Shown here in pieces: positions 37,449-46,171 of a stretch of DNA of 64,000 nucleotides (its first letter is position 1; each line of letters opens with the position of its first letter). The position numbers were made by a program, and so were the translations under genes. This stretch comes from Lysinibacillus sphaericus (lineage in GTDB: Bacteria; Bacillota; Bacilli; Bacillales_A; Planococcaceae). Under the pieces are notes generated by a model. That model did no database searches and was not told where the DNA came from. It worked only from the letters and a program-made list of their open reading frames with translations. Where the stretch lies: positions 2,798,001 to 2,862,000 of the forward strand of contig NZ_CP019980.1 in assembly GCF_002982115.1 (NCBI RefSeq), written 5' to 3'.

Positions 37449-37513
37449 ACGTTCGCCTCCTCTTCATTTGGAAATATAAATTTCTTATTATGGATATAAA
37501 AAATAGTGCGCAA
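37445..37513 (-). CDS. Possible 22-codon leader ORF overlapping nanM-like start
   Basis: A strong AAAGGAGGTGAT is followed by TTG at 37513, opening a 22-residue frame (MRTIFYIHNKK, then FIFPNEEEANV) that ends in a TGA overlapping the kelch gene's ATG (ATGA, four bases). The ribosome site is stronger than most in the window, but the spacing to TTG is short. The overlap suggests translational coupling. No homologue is known to me; it may be chance. Confidence 0.3.
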   Translation of the reverse strand: MRTIFYIHNKKFIFPNEEEANV

Positions 37514-37565
37514 ATCACCTCCTTTGGGGGATTGCTTTTATTTCTAAATAGCCCTATAAAAATTC

Positions 37566-37584
37566 TAAATATTCCGAATATTTA
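37566..37584. repeat. 19-bp palindrome upstream of nanM-like gene
   Basis: TAAATATTC, one central base, then GAATATTTA: a perfect 9-bp inverted repeat in the gap between nagA and the kelch gene. Position would suit an operator. Which regulator would bind is unknown. Confidence 0.5.
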
Positions 37585-37753
37585 AGCGTGAAAAAGATTA
37601 TTCTTTTGAAGGAAAACGATAAGAAAAGAGGTGAAAATAGCGTTTATATTAAACGACGGACATCGTAACAAAATCTATGTTGAAACGATACTTACTAGTA
37701 TTTAAGAAAACAATCAGCTTCTTCGACAACAAAACTCCTTAAATAAACCAATG

Positions 37754-38947
37754 CTAGTCATCCATTGATAGTTCTTTTTGATACGATAGGACACCTCTAC
37801 AAAAAGTCATTAGTACCTCGTAATGATCGTCTAAAACTACTATATCTGCATCCTTCCCTACTGCAATACTTCCTTTTCGATGACTAATATTTAACTGCTT
37901 TGCAGGATTTCTTGACGTCATGATAATAACATCTTCCAGTGTACAGTCATCACAGTAATGCAGCATGTTTTTCATTGCATCATCAAGTTTTAACACACTG
38001 CCCGCTAATGTGCCATTTTGTAATTCAGCCGTACCATCTTTCACGAAGACCAACTGACCGCCTAAATCATAATTGCCATTTTGTAAACATTTTGCACGCA
38101 TGGAATCTGTAATTAAAATGAGCTTCTCACTTTTTTTACTTTGATATGCTAACTGAATCATTTCAGGACATACATGAATGCCATCTACAATTAACTCAGC
38201 ATATAATTCTTCCAGCAACAAAGCAGCCCCCGCGACGCCCGGCTCTCGGTGATGCAATCCTTTCATTTGATTAAATAAATGCGTTACTTGCGTAGCCCCC
38301 GCAGCCATTGCCTTTTGGACTTGCGCAAATGTCGCATTTGAATGGCCGATTGAGATGACAACACCATGTTGTTTCAAATGCTGGATTAGTTCCAAGCCCC
38401 CTTTTTGCTCAGGAGCCAACGTAACTAGTTTAATGGTTCCTTCAGCTAGCTTTTGCCATTTTTCAAATAGCGAGATTTCTGGCAGCACGATAAAATCCAC
38501 TGGTTGAGCCCCTGCCATGCTAGGGTTCACAAATGGCCCTTCTAAATGAACCCCTAGCACCTCTGCCTGACCTGGTTGTTGATGATTTTTTATAAAATTT
38601 GCTGCGTTTTTTAACGCCTGTGAAATATGGTCGTCCGATTGTGTCATTGTCGTCGCTAAAAAACTCGTTGTCCCTTCCTGGGGCAATGCTTCGACAATTG
38701 TTTCCAGCGATGCAATTTCTCCATCCATTACATCAGCACCAGACGTACCGTGAATATGAATATCAATGAGGCCAGGTATTACGTTATGTCCCTGTAAATC
38801 AATGATAACCGCTTGCTCATCCGTTCTATAATTGTGCATCCATCCTATAGCTTCAATGTTCATACCCATCATCTTTATAAATCCATCATCAATAATGCCA
38901 TTTTCTGCATATATTTTGGCATTCGTTAAAACAATTGATTGTTCCAT
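37754..38947 (-). CDS. nagA: N-acetylglucosamine-6-phosphate deacetylase
   Basis: Removes the acetyl group from GlcNAc-6-P, giving GlcN-6-P; 397 residues. Metal-site and catalytic motifs: GLIDIHIHGTSGADVMDG (about 58-75), VHLEGPFVNPSMAGAQP (about 135), ISIGHSNATFAQV, and the catalytic Asp in LITDSMRAKCL (about 282), where many homologues have TDAM. I chose ATG 38947 with GGGGAGAG upstream. It is the last gene of the leftward nan transcript and handles the GlcNAc-6-P made by NanE. Confidence 0.95.
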   Translation of the reverse strand: MEQSIVLTNAKIYAENGIIDDGFIKMMGMNIEAIGWMHNYRTDEQAVIIDLQGHNVIPGLIDIHIHGTSGADVMDGEIASLETIVEALPQEGTTSFLATTMTQSDDHISQALKNAANFIKNHQQPGQAEVLGVHLEGPFVNPSMAGAQPVDFIVLPEISLFEKWQKLAEGTIKLVTLAPEQKGGLELIQHLKQHGVVISIGHSNATFAQVQKAMAAGATQVTHLFNQMKGLHHREPGVAGAALLLEELYAELIVDGIHVCPEMIQLAYQSKKSEKLILITDSMRAKCLQNGNYDLGGQLVFVKDGTAELQNGTLAGSVLKLDDAMKNMLHYCDDCTLEDVIIMTSRNPAKQLNISHRKGSIAVGKDADIVVLDDHYEVLMTFCRGVLSYQKELSMDD

Positions 38948-39000
38948 CAACCTCACTCTCCCCACCAATCAATTTACTTGTCCTAATATTTTGTCTGCCT

Positions 39001-39855
39001 TTATAACATCTTCTCTATAACCACTTGTGCAGTCAGTTCTTTGTTATGAACGGAGTCCTTATTTGTTTTCTTAAAGTATTCTAAATATAGTAAATCTAAA
39101 AGATAGAGCTGTGATATTTTTGCAGATAAACTGCCCCCTTGAAGTGGCCCTTCATTCGCGCCGCAAAGCAATGTAATATCAGAAAAACTTGTTAAAGGAG
39201 ACTTGGCAAATCTCGTGATTGAAATAATTTTTGCCCCTCGTTCTTTTGCTACTTTTGCTACTTCAATTGTATCCTTCGTTGAACCCGAATAAGATATAAG
39301 CACAGCTACGTCTTGCTTTGTCATTAAAGCAGCAGACATAATTTGCAGATGTGAATCGAGCGAACACTCGGTTTTATTCGTAATTCTCATAAACTTGTTT
39401 TTGGCCTCCATTGCTGTCATTAAGGACGAGCCGACGCCAAAGAAGTGAATTCTTTGGGCATTAATCATGCACTCAACAGCTAGTGCAATATCCTGTTCCG
39501 ATAGTAAATTAAAGGTTTCCGTTAGCGCTTGAACGTTTGAAGATAAAACCTTCGACGATAGTTCCACAATTGTATCTTGCATCGTAATGGCACTAGATAG
39601 TTGCGGGGTTTCATTATCGAGAGAAATGCTATGAGCTAACATAATTTTAAACTCCTGATAGCCTTTTAAATCCATCGTTTTACAAAATCGAAATACACTT
39701 GATTCTCCTACATGACACGCATCAGCCAAATCGGTAATCGACATGTAAATAACATCTTTAATATTTTCGAGAATATAATCAGCTACCTTTTTTTCCGTGT
39801 TAGTAAAAGAATTGTATCTCGAATGAATAAGTGAAAATATATCTTGTTTTGCCAT
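39001..39855 (-). CDS. RpiR/MurR family regulator (NanR-like)
   Basis: Sugar-phosphate-sensing regulator, 284 residues. The N-terminal RpiR helix-turn-helix covers about 1-77 (TNTEKKVADYILENIKDVIYMSITDLADACHVGESSVFRFCK). The C-terminal SIS domain at about 110-260 has VLISYSGSTKDTIEVAKVAKERGAKIISIT. The start is ATG 39855 behind AGAAGGAG. It lies between nagA and nanK in the same direction, so it probably controls this cluster, with ManNAc-6-P or GlcNAc-6-P as likely effector by analogy with NanR of other Firmicutes. Confidence 0.93.
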   Translation of the reverse strand: MAKQDIFSLIHSRYNSFTNTEKKVADYILENIKDVIYMSITDLADACHVGESSVFRFCKTMDLKGYQEFKIMLAHSISLDNETPQLSSAITMQDTIVELSSKVLSSNVQALTETFNLLSEQDIALAVECMINAQRIHFFGVGSSLMTAMEAKNKFMRITNKTECSLDSHLQIMSAALMTKQDVAVLISYSGSTKDTIEVAKVAKERGAKIISITRFAKSPLTSFSDITLLCGANEGPLQGGSLSAKISQLYLLDLLYLEYFKKTNKDSVHNKELTAQVVIEKML

Positions 39856-39871
39856 TTTAATACTCCTTCTA

Positions 39872-40756
39872 TTAATCGCCTCGTAAATGAAGTGACACAG
39901 CACCTAAAACGCCGGCTTTATTGCCAAGTGAGGCTTGCATAATTTTAACATCTGTGAAACTCTCCATCGTTAACGCTTTCACTTGATGTGCTATAATCTC
40001 AACAAGATGATCTTGCTCCATAACACCACCACCTATTATAATCGCTTGAGGATTAAAAATGTGAATGAAGGAAGTTAACCCTAATGCTACTTCTACTATC
40101 CAATCTTGAAAAACCTTTTCTAAGCTCTTTTCTCCCTGATGCATTCTTTCGAAAATGACTCTACCATTTATAAAGTCAGCGTTTATTTGCTGTGCTTTTT
40201 TTATTAAAGCCGTTGTCGAAGCGTACGTTTCATAACATCCTTGCTTACCACAGTTACACTTATTACCGAAAGGATGCGTAATCACGTGCCCAAATTCTGC
40301 TGCTAAGCCATTATGCCCTTTATAAATTTTAGAGTCTATGATAATGGCACCACCAATACCTGTACCATAAGTTAAACAAATAAAATCATGATAGTTCTGT
40401 GCTGCACCAAAATGCTTTTCCCCTAGGGCAGCTGCATTGACATCATTTTCAACTTTAACAGGCACTTTAAAATGCCTCTCGAGAATTTCCTTTAATTTAG
40501 TTCCCGTATAGTTTGGAATATTATCATTAGCATAAATAATAGAACCATCTGCACTATTAACCTGACCTGCCGTACTAATGCCTATTGCTTGAAAGCCTTG
40601 AAACTCATGGATTATCTTAATTAGTTTTTCAACTAAATACTTTCCGCCTTTGTTACTTTCCGTATCATATTCTTTAAATACTTCTAAGCGTCCATTATAA
40701 TCTGCGATCCCTACTTTTATCGATGTTCCACCAATATCAGCGGCTAATATTTTCAC
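39872..40756 (-). CDS. nanK: ROK family kinase, probable N-acetylmannosamine kinase
   Basis: ATP-dependent sugar kinase of the ROK family, 294 residues. The phosphate loop [15 protein letters not shown] opens the protein. The central part has [15 protein letters not shown] with the catalytic Asp in [17 protein letters not shown]. The ROK zinc motif is complete ([14 protein letters not shown], about 180). GTG 40756 follows AAAGGATGA and makes the start match the family; upstream ATGs are also in frame. The nan context makes ManNAc, giving ManNAc-6-P, the most likely substrate; glucose/GlcNAc kinase is the alternative. Confidence 0.9.
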   Translation of the reverse strand: MKILAADIGGTSIKVGIADYNGRLEVFKEYDTESNKGGKYLVEKLIKIIHEFQGFQAIGISTAGQVNSADGSIIYANDNIPNYTGTKLKEILERHFKVPVKVENDVNAAALGEKHFGAAQNYHDFICLTYGTGIGGAIIIDSKIYKGHNGLAAEFGHVITHPFGNKCNCGKQGCYETYASTTALIKKAQQINADFINGRVIFERMHQGEKSLEKVFQDWIVEVALGLTSFIHIFNPQAIIIGGGVMEQDHLVEIIAHQVKALTMESFTDVKIMQASLGNKAGVLGAVSLHLRGD

Positions 40757-40803
40757 TTGCATCATCCTTTAAAACACTATTCTTCTTCGTCTAGCAATCT
40801 TCA

Positions 40804-41493
40804 CTATTGTATAGCCTGAACGAATCTTTTCGTAATTTCCATCGGTCTAGTGATTGCTGTACCGATCACTGCTGTATGAACACCTAAATCAAAAACGCGT
40901 TTCAATTCGTCTGGAGTCCAAATACCACCTTCTGCAATAACAGGAATCGGAAAACTTTGGACTAATCTTTTAATTAACTCTGTATCCGGCAATTTTTTAT
41001 CATTTGTATATTCCGTATAACCACTTAATGTTGTACCTAAGCAATCAAACCCAAGTTCATAGGCCACTTTTGCTTCTTCATACGTGGAGCAATCAGCCAT
41101 AAAAATTTGGTCTTTAAATGTTTCCCTAATTTTAGGGAAACATTCGCTGATAGTGGTGCCATCAGGTCGTATCCTTTTCGTGGCATCTAGCGCAATGATA
41201 TCTACCCCCTCCTGATAAAGCAATTCAATCTCATGAGCAGTAGGTGTTATCACTACGTCGGACCCTTCACACGTCTTTTTTATAATACCAATAATCGGCA
41301 GTTCAACCATACGCTTAATTTCTCGAATATCTTCAATACTATTTGCCCGAATGCCCTTAGCTCCCCCAAGCATCGCCGCATAAGCCATTTTCCCCATAAT
41401 AAAAGGGCTGTGAAGAGGTTCTTCTGGAAGTGCCTGACATGAAACAATCAGTTGTCTTTTAATACCGTCAAATACTTTTTGTTTTTTATTCAT
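40804..41493 (-). CDS. nanE: N-acetylmannosamine-6-phosphate 2-epimerase
   Basis: TIM-barrel enzyme converting ManNAc-6-P to GlcNAc-6-P, 229 residues. LIVSCQALPEEPLHSPFIMGKMAYAA at the N-terminus is a NanE hallmark. IIGIIKK (catalytic Lys region, about 72), ADCSTYEEAKVAYELGFDCLGTTLSGYT (about 135-163), VIAEGGIWTPDE (about 190) and VIGTAITRP (phosphate loop) follow. I prefer ATG 41493, about ten bases after GGAG; ATG 41499 is also in frame. It sits between the importer permease and nanK genes. Confidence 0.95.
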   Translation of the reverse strand: MNKKQKVFDGIKRQLIVSCQALPEEPLHSPFIMGKMAYAAMLGGAKGIRANSIEDIREIKRMVELPIIGIIKKTCEGSDVVITPTAHEIELLYQEGVDIIALDATKRIRPDGTTISECFPKIRETFKDQIFMADCSTYEEAKVAYELGFDCLGTTLSGYTEYTNDKKLPDTELIKRLVQSFPIPVIAEGGIWTPDELKRVFDLGVHTAVIGTAITRPMEITKRFVQAIQ

Positions 41494-41519
41494 TTGCATA
41501 CATCTCCATGGATAAACAT

Positions 41520-42359
41520 TTACTTATCTGCTCCAATCGTTATTCCTTTTGTAAAGTACTTCTGGAAGAAAATAAATATCAGTAACATCGGAATTGCTGC
41601 TACAGTAGCACCAGCCATCTTATAAGCAAAGTTAGGATTTAAATCTTGCATTAAGGTTGCGATTCCTACCATTAATGTTTTGGAATGAACGTCTTGCCCA
41701 ACAACAAGTTGCCATAAATAGTCGTTCCAAACTTGCACAAAGTTAAGAATAAATAAAGCACCTATACCCGGTTTAACTAATGGCAACATAATCTTAAAAA
41801 ATATACGGAATTCGCTTGCGCCATCGATTTTGGCCGCTTCTCTTAATGAATCTGGAATGGTATCAAAAAATCCTTTTAGTAAAAATACCCCGAAGGCTGT
41901 TGCGACATTAGGCCAAATCATACCACTTAATGTATTGACCATATTCATATCTTGAATAATTCTAAATAGCGGAACAATCATAACCTCTTTAGGTATCATT
42001 AAACTTGAAATAAAAATAATGAAAATGATGTTTTTCCCTTTAAATTTCAATTGGGAAAAGGCATAGGCCGCAAGTGAACTAACAACAATTAAAGCAAATG
42101 TGGACATTAAAGCTACAAACAAACTATTATAAGTCCATATAAAAGCTGGCTGATTGTTAAATACATCTACATAGTTACTAAAGTTTAAGCTTTTTGGAAA
42201 CCAATCTGGTGGCATTTTTACTACATCCGCACTGTTCTTAAAGGAACTTGTCACAAGCCAATAGAGCGGGAAAAGACTTAAACCGGCAAAAAATAGTACA
42301 ATGCAATTTGTTATGATTTCTATTTTTTCTCTTTTCCTCTTGTTGTTATTTCTTCGCAT
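41520..42359 (-). CDS. Sugar ABC transporter permease, MalG type
   Basis: Second permease of a carbohydrate importer, 279 residues with six helices. LFPLYWLVTSSFKNSADVVKMPPDWFPK is the typical first-helix and linker region. The EAA loop is EAAKIDGASEFRIFFKIMLPLVKPGI (about 180-205). YFTKGITIGADK is a classic MalG-family C-terminus. The start is ATG 42359 behind AGAGGTGA, 12 bases from the MalF-type gene. No ATPase gene lies in this operon; the MsmX-type protein at 47176 probably provides energy. Confidence 0.94.
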   Translation of the reverse strand: MRRNNNKRKREKIEIITNCIVLFFAGLSLFPLYWLVTSSFKNSADVVKMPPDWFPKSLNFSNYVDVFNNQPAFIWTYNSLFVALMSTFALIVVSSLAAYAFSQLKFKGKNIIFIIFISSLMIPKEVMIVPLFRIIQDMNMVNTLSGMIWPNVATAFGVFLLKGFFDTIPDSLREAAKIDGASEFRIFFKIMLPLVKPGIGALFILNFVQVWNDYLWQLVVGQDVHSKTLMVGIATLMQDLNPNFAYKMAGATVAAIPMLLIFIFFQKYFTKGITIGADK

Positions 42360-42371
42360 ACTCGTTCACCT

Positions 42372-43256
42372 CTAATTCTTCTTGAGCATTGTTCTTAGCT
42401 GTGGCGTAGATAACACTAATGTAATGAGGAACATAATTACACCTACTGCAGAAGCAATACCAAGCTGATTATACTTAAATGCATTATTGTATAAGTAATA
42501 CATGAGTGTCGTAGAGGCGTTGTTTGGCCCTCCACCTGTTAATAACTGAATAACGACAAATATTTTAAGTACTGCGATAATATTCATAATAATAATGTAA
42601 ATCGTCGTCGGTTTAACCATTGGAATAATGATTTTGAATATGATTTTCATGCGACTTGCACCATCGACTTCAGCCGCTTCAAAAAGTTCCTTTTGCACCC
42701 CAATCATAGAGGCAATATAAAGGATAATGGCCTGCCCCACATTTGTCGCAAATGTAACGAAAATAATGACTGGTAATACCCAATTCGTATCCCCTAAAAA
42801 GTTGACGGAGGCTAGTTCCATTTTTCTTGCTATAAAAGGAATAAGTCCATTTGCAGGGTTTAGCAAAAAGCTCCATATCATACTCATAACAACCGCCGAG
42901 ACCATTACCGGAATATAATATGCACCTTGTATAAAAGACACATATTTCGCATTTTTATCAAATACAGTAGAGGCAACAAACAGGGCAAAAAACACCGTCA
43001 GCGCGACAATACATACTACAAAAATAACGGTGTTGATTGTAGACTGAACGAATACAGGATCACTAAATAATTTTTTATAGTTAGCAAAACCAACAAACAC
43101 TTCATCTTGATAATTTATTTTAAATAAACTTAAACGGATTCCTTCTATAATAGGGTAAACTAAAAATATAAGAAAAAGTAAAATTTGAGGTGCGATAAAC
43201 AAGTAACCTGTCATATTTTCTTTAAACGATTTTTTATTGATTTTCATCGCTATCAT
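42372..43256 (-). CDS. Sugar ABC transporter permease, MalF/UgpA type
   Basis: First permease of the importer, 294 residues, six helices. YLFIAPQILLFLIFLVYPIIEGIRLSLF (about 17-44) is the standard first helix. The EAA loop is ELFEAAEVDGASRMKIIFKIIIPMVKPT (about 190-217). LLTGGGPNNASTTLMYYLY is the usual conserved loop near residue 240. I kept ATG 43256; a second ATG nine bases downstream is possible because AAAGG stands close to the first. A hairpin separates it from the binding-protein gene. Confidence 0.93.
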   Translation of the reverse strand: MIAMKINKKSFKENMTGYLFIAPQILLFLIFLVYPIIEGIRLSLFKINYQDEVFVGFANYKKLFSDPVFVQSTINTVIFVVCIVALTVFFALFVASTVFDKNAKYVSFIQGAYYIPVMVSAVVMSMIWSFLLNPANGLIPFIARKMELASVNFLGDTNWVLPVIIFVTFATNVGQAIILYIASMIGVQKELFEAAEVDGASRMKIIFKIIIPMVKPTTIYIIIMNIIAVLKIFVVIQLLTGGGPNNASTTLMYYLYNNAFKYNQLGIASAVGVIMFLITLVLSTPQLRTMLKKN

Positions 43257-43266
43257 TTACCTTTCT

Positions 43267-43302
43267 ACAATTTAAGCCCCAGCATCTAGGGGCTTAAATT
43301 GT
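43267..43302 (-). terminator. Intra-operon hairpin between binding-protein and permease genes
   Basis: ACAATTTAAGCCCC pairs exactly with GGGGCTTAAATTGT around eight bases. It lies just after the binding-protein stop codon. Such hairpins commonly stabilise or partly terminate the upstream message so that more binding protein than permease is made. Confidence 0.7.
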
Positions 43303-43325
43303 TGTAAAGTTATATACACGCCATG

Positions 43326-44723
43326 CTATTTTTTATAAATTACAGAATCTGCTTTTGATTCTTCAATTACCTCATTGCCTTTTGTTTCATAATCTTTCAC
43401 AGCCTGCTCCGCCGTTTTTCCACCCGTGTATAGTGCTTGTAGTTCTGGATATAAAACTTGTCTTAATTGGCTGTAGCCCGGTACGTTACCTGTGAAGTTA
43501 AACATGTAAGGGTCGTTAGCAGAATACGCCTCGAAATAAGGCTTTTCAGATTTGAACTCGTTGGCAACTGATGTTCTAACAGGTACACCATTTTTAGAAG
43601 CCTTGACAAGTTCAGCATCTGTGGAAATAAATTTCACAAAATCTTTACTAACTTTTATTCTCGTTTCATCTTTTGTGTCAAATACAGTTGCACCCGTTAC
43701 ATACGTGAACGATAATGGATCGCCACTTTCAGAAGGAATGTTTGCTAGTCTTATATCAAACTTAGGCGCTTTTCCACTTTCCATATCAGCCTTTGCGTTA
43801 TTGAATAATATTGCGTTAGTAAAACTAATTGCAAGCTGTTGATTTTGGAACATCGCATTCACGTCATTTGAAGAAACAGATTCTACCCCTGGATTTGTTA
43901 AGCCATCATCGTAAATTTTCTTTAACCAATTGGCTGCTTTCACACCGTTAGCATCATCAATGATTAAATTGCCGTTGTTATCAAAAAATGGATTGCCAAA
44001 CATTCTTAAATAAGCAAGATTCCAAGTATCACCTTGATTATTTAACGCATATAATCCCATAGGGTACGCATTGGAATATTGATCTTTCGGTATATCGGAC
44101 TTTAACTTGTTTAATATGTTTTCATAGTCAGCTAGTGTCCAAGTTTTAATTTCATACTCTCCACCAATGTACTCGTCAAGTCCTGCAGCTTTAAACATGT
44201 CCGCATTGTAAGCTAAAGTACCTGGGTTATGCGAGAACGGGAAGAAGTACACATCTTCACCAAATGTCACACTGTCCCAATAACCTTGAGCAATATCTTT
44301 TTTTGATTGCTCATCCACAATATCATTTAATGGTACTAATGCTCCTCTATGCGCGTAGTCTCCCATGGCAAATACACTTTCAAAGAACACATCTGGAGGT
44401 GTTCCACCATTCAGATTGACATTTAATAGCTCATCTCGTTGCTCCCCTGCAATTACCTCTACATTCACCTTAACGTTATGCTCCTTATACTCAGCAGCGA
44501 AACGCTCCCCTGCATGTTTGAAGAAGCTATCATAATCTGCTCCATTTTCAGAAGCATCTAAAACCCCTTTCCATTGCGGAGTTAACCATACTTTTAGCTC
44601 GACCACATCAGATGAACTAGAGCTAGATTTTGAACTATCAGTAGAATTACTTGTACATCCTGCTAGCACTGAAAGTACAAACAAGATTGCTATTGCAGTT
44701 GCGAAATAACGCCTTTGAAACAT
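43326..44723 (-). CDS. Sugar ABC transporter substrate-binding lipoprotein
   Basis: Family-1 extracellular solute-binding protein, 465 residues. Lipoprotein signal: a hydrophobic run ending LAGC (Cys about residue 23), then a Ser-rich linker. VVELKVWLTPQWKG begins the mature fold, and PPDVFFESVFAMGDYA and YFFPFSHNPGTLAYNADMFKAAG are binding-protein features. The start is ATG 44723 behind AAGGGGGAG. With the two permeases it forms a MalFG-type importer inside nan genes, so sialic acid or ManNAc is the expected solute; that is inferred from context. Confidence 0.93.
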   Translation of the reverse strand: MFQRRYFATAIAILFVLSVLAGCTSNSTDSSKSSSSSSDVVELKVWLTPQWKGVLDASENGADYDSFFKHAGERFAAEYKEHNVKVNVEVIAGEQRDELLNVNLNGGTPPDVFFESVFAMGDYAHRGALVPLNDIVDEQSKKDIAQGYWDSVTFGEDVYFFPFSHNPGTLAYNADMFKAAGLDEYIGGEYEIKTWTLADYENILNKLKSDIPKDQYSNAYPMGLYALNNQGDTWNLAYLRMFGNPFFDNNGNLIIDDANGVKAANWLKKIYDDGLTNPGVESVSSNDVNAMFQNQQLAISFTNAILFNNAKADMESGKAPKFDIRLANIPSESGDPLSFTYVTGATVFDTKDETRIKVSKDFVKFISTDAELVKASKNGVPVRTSVANEFKSEKPYFEAYSANDPYMFNFTGNVPGYSQLRQVLYPELQALYTGGKTAEQAVKDYETKGNEVIEESKADSVIYKK

Positions 44724-44869
44724 AAACGACTCCCCCTTATGAATGTCATTAAATTAAAATTGCCTATATGAAAGACAAGCTTTTTATTAGCTTGTGTCCT
44801 CCCCTATGTGAAATTACACTTGTAATTATCGACAACCTTTATTACTAACGGTTGACCTTTTCAAGTGGA

Positions 44870-45781
44870 CTACCCTTTATACTTTTGGATGGCGTTGTCG
44901 ATTAACGCTTTAATACTAGCGATTTTATTTAAATCGTCACCCGATACCGGCTCTAATGGAGCTCTGACACTGCCTATATGAACCCCGTTTTGTTTTAAAA
45001 TTTCTTTAATCGTGGAATATAGAGAACCATTTAACGAACATAAAGCAACGATAATATCATTAATATCATGTTGAATTTTTCTAGCATTCGCGAAATCCCC
45101 TGCTGACACAAATTTTTCTGCCATTAAAAATAGCTCAGGCATTACGGCATATGTTCCACCAATTCCGCTATCAGCACCGATTATTCTGCCTGAAACGTAT
45201 TGCTCATCAGGCCCATTAAAGACGATAAAATTGTCACCGGCAGTAGCCTTAAATCTTTCAATATCCATAACAGGCATAGAAGAATTTTTTACCCCTATCA
45301 CTTTTTCATTTTCTATTAGTTTTTTAAAGAGATTGAGTGAAAGGTCAAAACCTGTCGTTTGTGGGATATTGTAAATAATAAATGGCATTGTCGTTGCATC
45401 CATAATTTCCGTCCAATACTTATAAACCGAACTTTCTGAAAATTTAAAGTAAATAGGTGGAATGGCCGAGACAGCATCATAGCCTAATTCTTCTGCATAT
45501 TTTGCTAAAATTACACTATCCCTTGTTGATGGTGCCCCCACATGTGCGATTAATGTAAGCTTCCCTTTTAGTTGGTGTGCCACATATTTTAGGGTCGCTT
45601 TTCTTTCTTCTAAGCTGTGATAAATACATTCTCCTGAACTTCCACCAACGTAAAGCCCTTTAACACCTTTTTTGTATAAATAGTTACACAATTCTTTCGT
45701 TCTACTTTCAGATATTTCTCCTTGCTCATCATAACAAGCATAAAAAGCAGGAATGATTCCTTTATACTTTTCTAAATTCAC
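44870..45781 (-). CDS. nanA: N-acetylneuraminate lyase
   Basis: Class-I aldolase splitting sialic acid into ManNAc and pyruvate; 303 residues. LYVGGSSGECIYHSLEERK (about 42-60) holds the carboxylate-binding GSSGE motif of NanA, where DapA has GTTGE. IIYNIPQTTGFDL (about 135) has the catalytic Tyr. The Schiff-base Lys is in VIGVKNSSMP (about 162). The start is GTG 45781 behind GGTGGTG. It is the promoter-proximal gene of the leftward cluster, 147 bases before the binding-protein gene. Confidence 0.93.
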   Translation of the reverse strand: MNLEKYKGIIPAFYACYDEQGEISESRTKELCNYLYKKGVKGLYVGGSSGECIYHSLEERKATLKYVAHQLKGKLTLIAHVGAPSTRDSVILAKYAEELGYDAVSAIPPIYFKFSESSVYKYWTEIMDATTMPFIIYNIPQTTGFDLSLNLFKKLIENEKVIGVKNSSMPVMDIERFKATAGDNFIVFNGPDEQYVSGRIIGADSGIGGTYAVMPELFLMAEKFVSAGDFANARKIQHDINDIIVALCSLNGSLYSTIKEILKQNGVHIGSVRAPLEPVSGDDLNKIASIKALIDNAIQKYKG

Positions 45782-46171
45782 CTTTGAACACCACCTAAAA
45801 AGTTTTTATATCATTGTCCGTTGACAAAACACCACGAAAATAGCATGTTTTAATGCCCCTATTTTCGAAATGATAAAGCATGGCATTAACCTCTTGCGTT
45901 TTTTAAATGTCATTACTGTTAACGCTTACAAGTAATATTATAACAAGTCAAAAAAGTTGTAAATAATTTTCTTTATTTTTTTAATTTACGGAGAAAAATT
46001 CCACCTTCGTAAACAATAATAAAAAACTACTCCTTATAGACATGACCGAAATCTATTTAAAAGGACCGATATAAAAGGCTTCAGACTAGCCCACTTGATG
46101 TCTAGAAGTATTTAAATTGTTTTACAGATGGAGATACGATTGTTTACAATCAGTCTAAAAAGGAGAAACCA
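45782..46171. other. Divergent control region of nanA and the PucR-type gene
   Basis: About 390 bases. Besides the candidate nanA promoter and cre site (45917-45942), it has a hairpin CGAAAATAG...CTATTTTCG (about 45834-45867) in the nanA leader. A TTGACA at 45821 points toward the rightward gene but has only CATGTT at the -10 position. I see no small gene. Confidence 0.5.
45917..45942 (-). promoter_or_regulatory. Candidate nanA -10 box with overlapping cre site
   Basis: On the minus strand TATAAT (45942-45937) is followed directly by a 14-mer whose plus-strand form TGTTAACGCTTACA (45917-45930) matches the CcpA consensus TGWAANCGNTNWCA at all but one fixed position. Flanking ATTACT/AGTAAT extends the symmetry. 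A cre at the transcription start would repress in the presence of glucose. No good -35 is seen. Confidence 0.6.
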
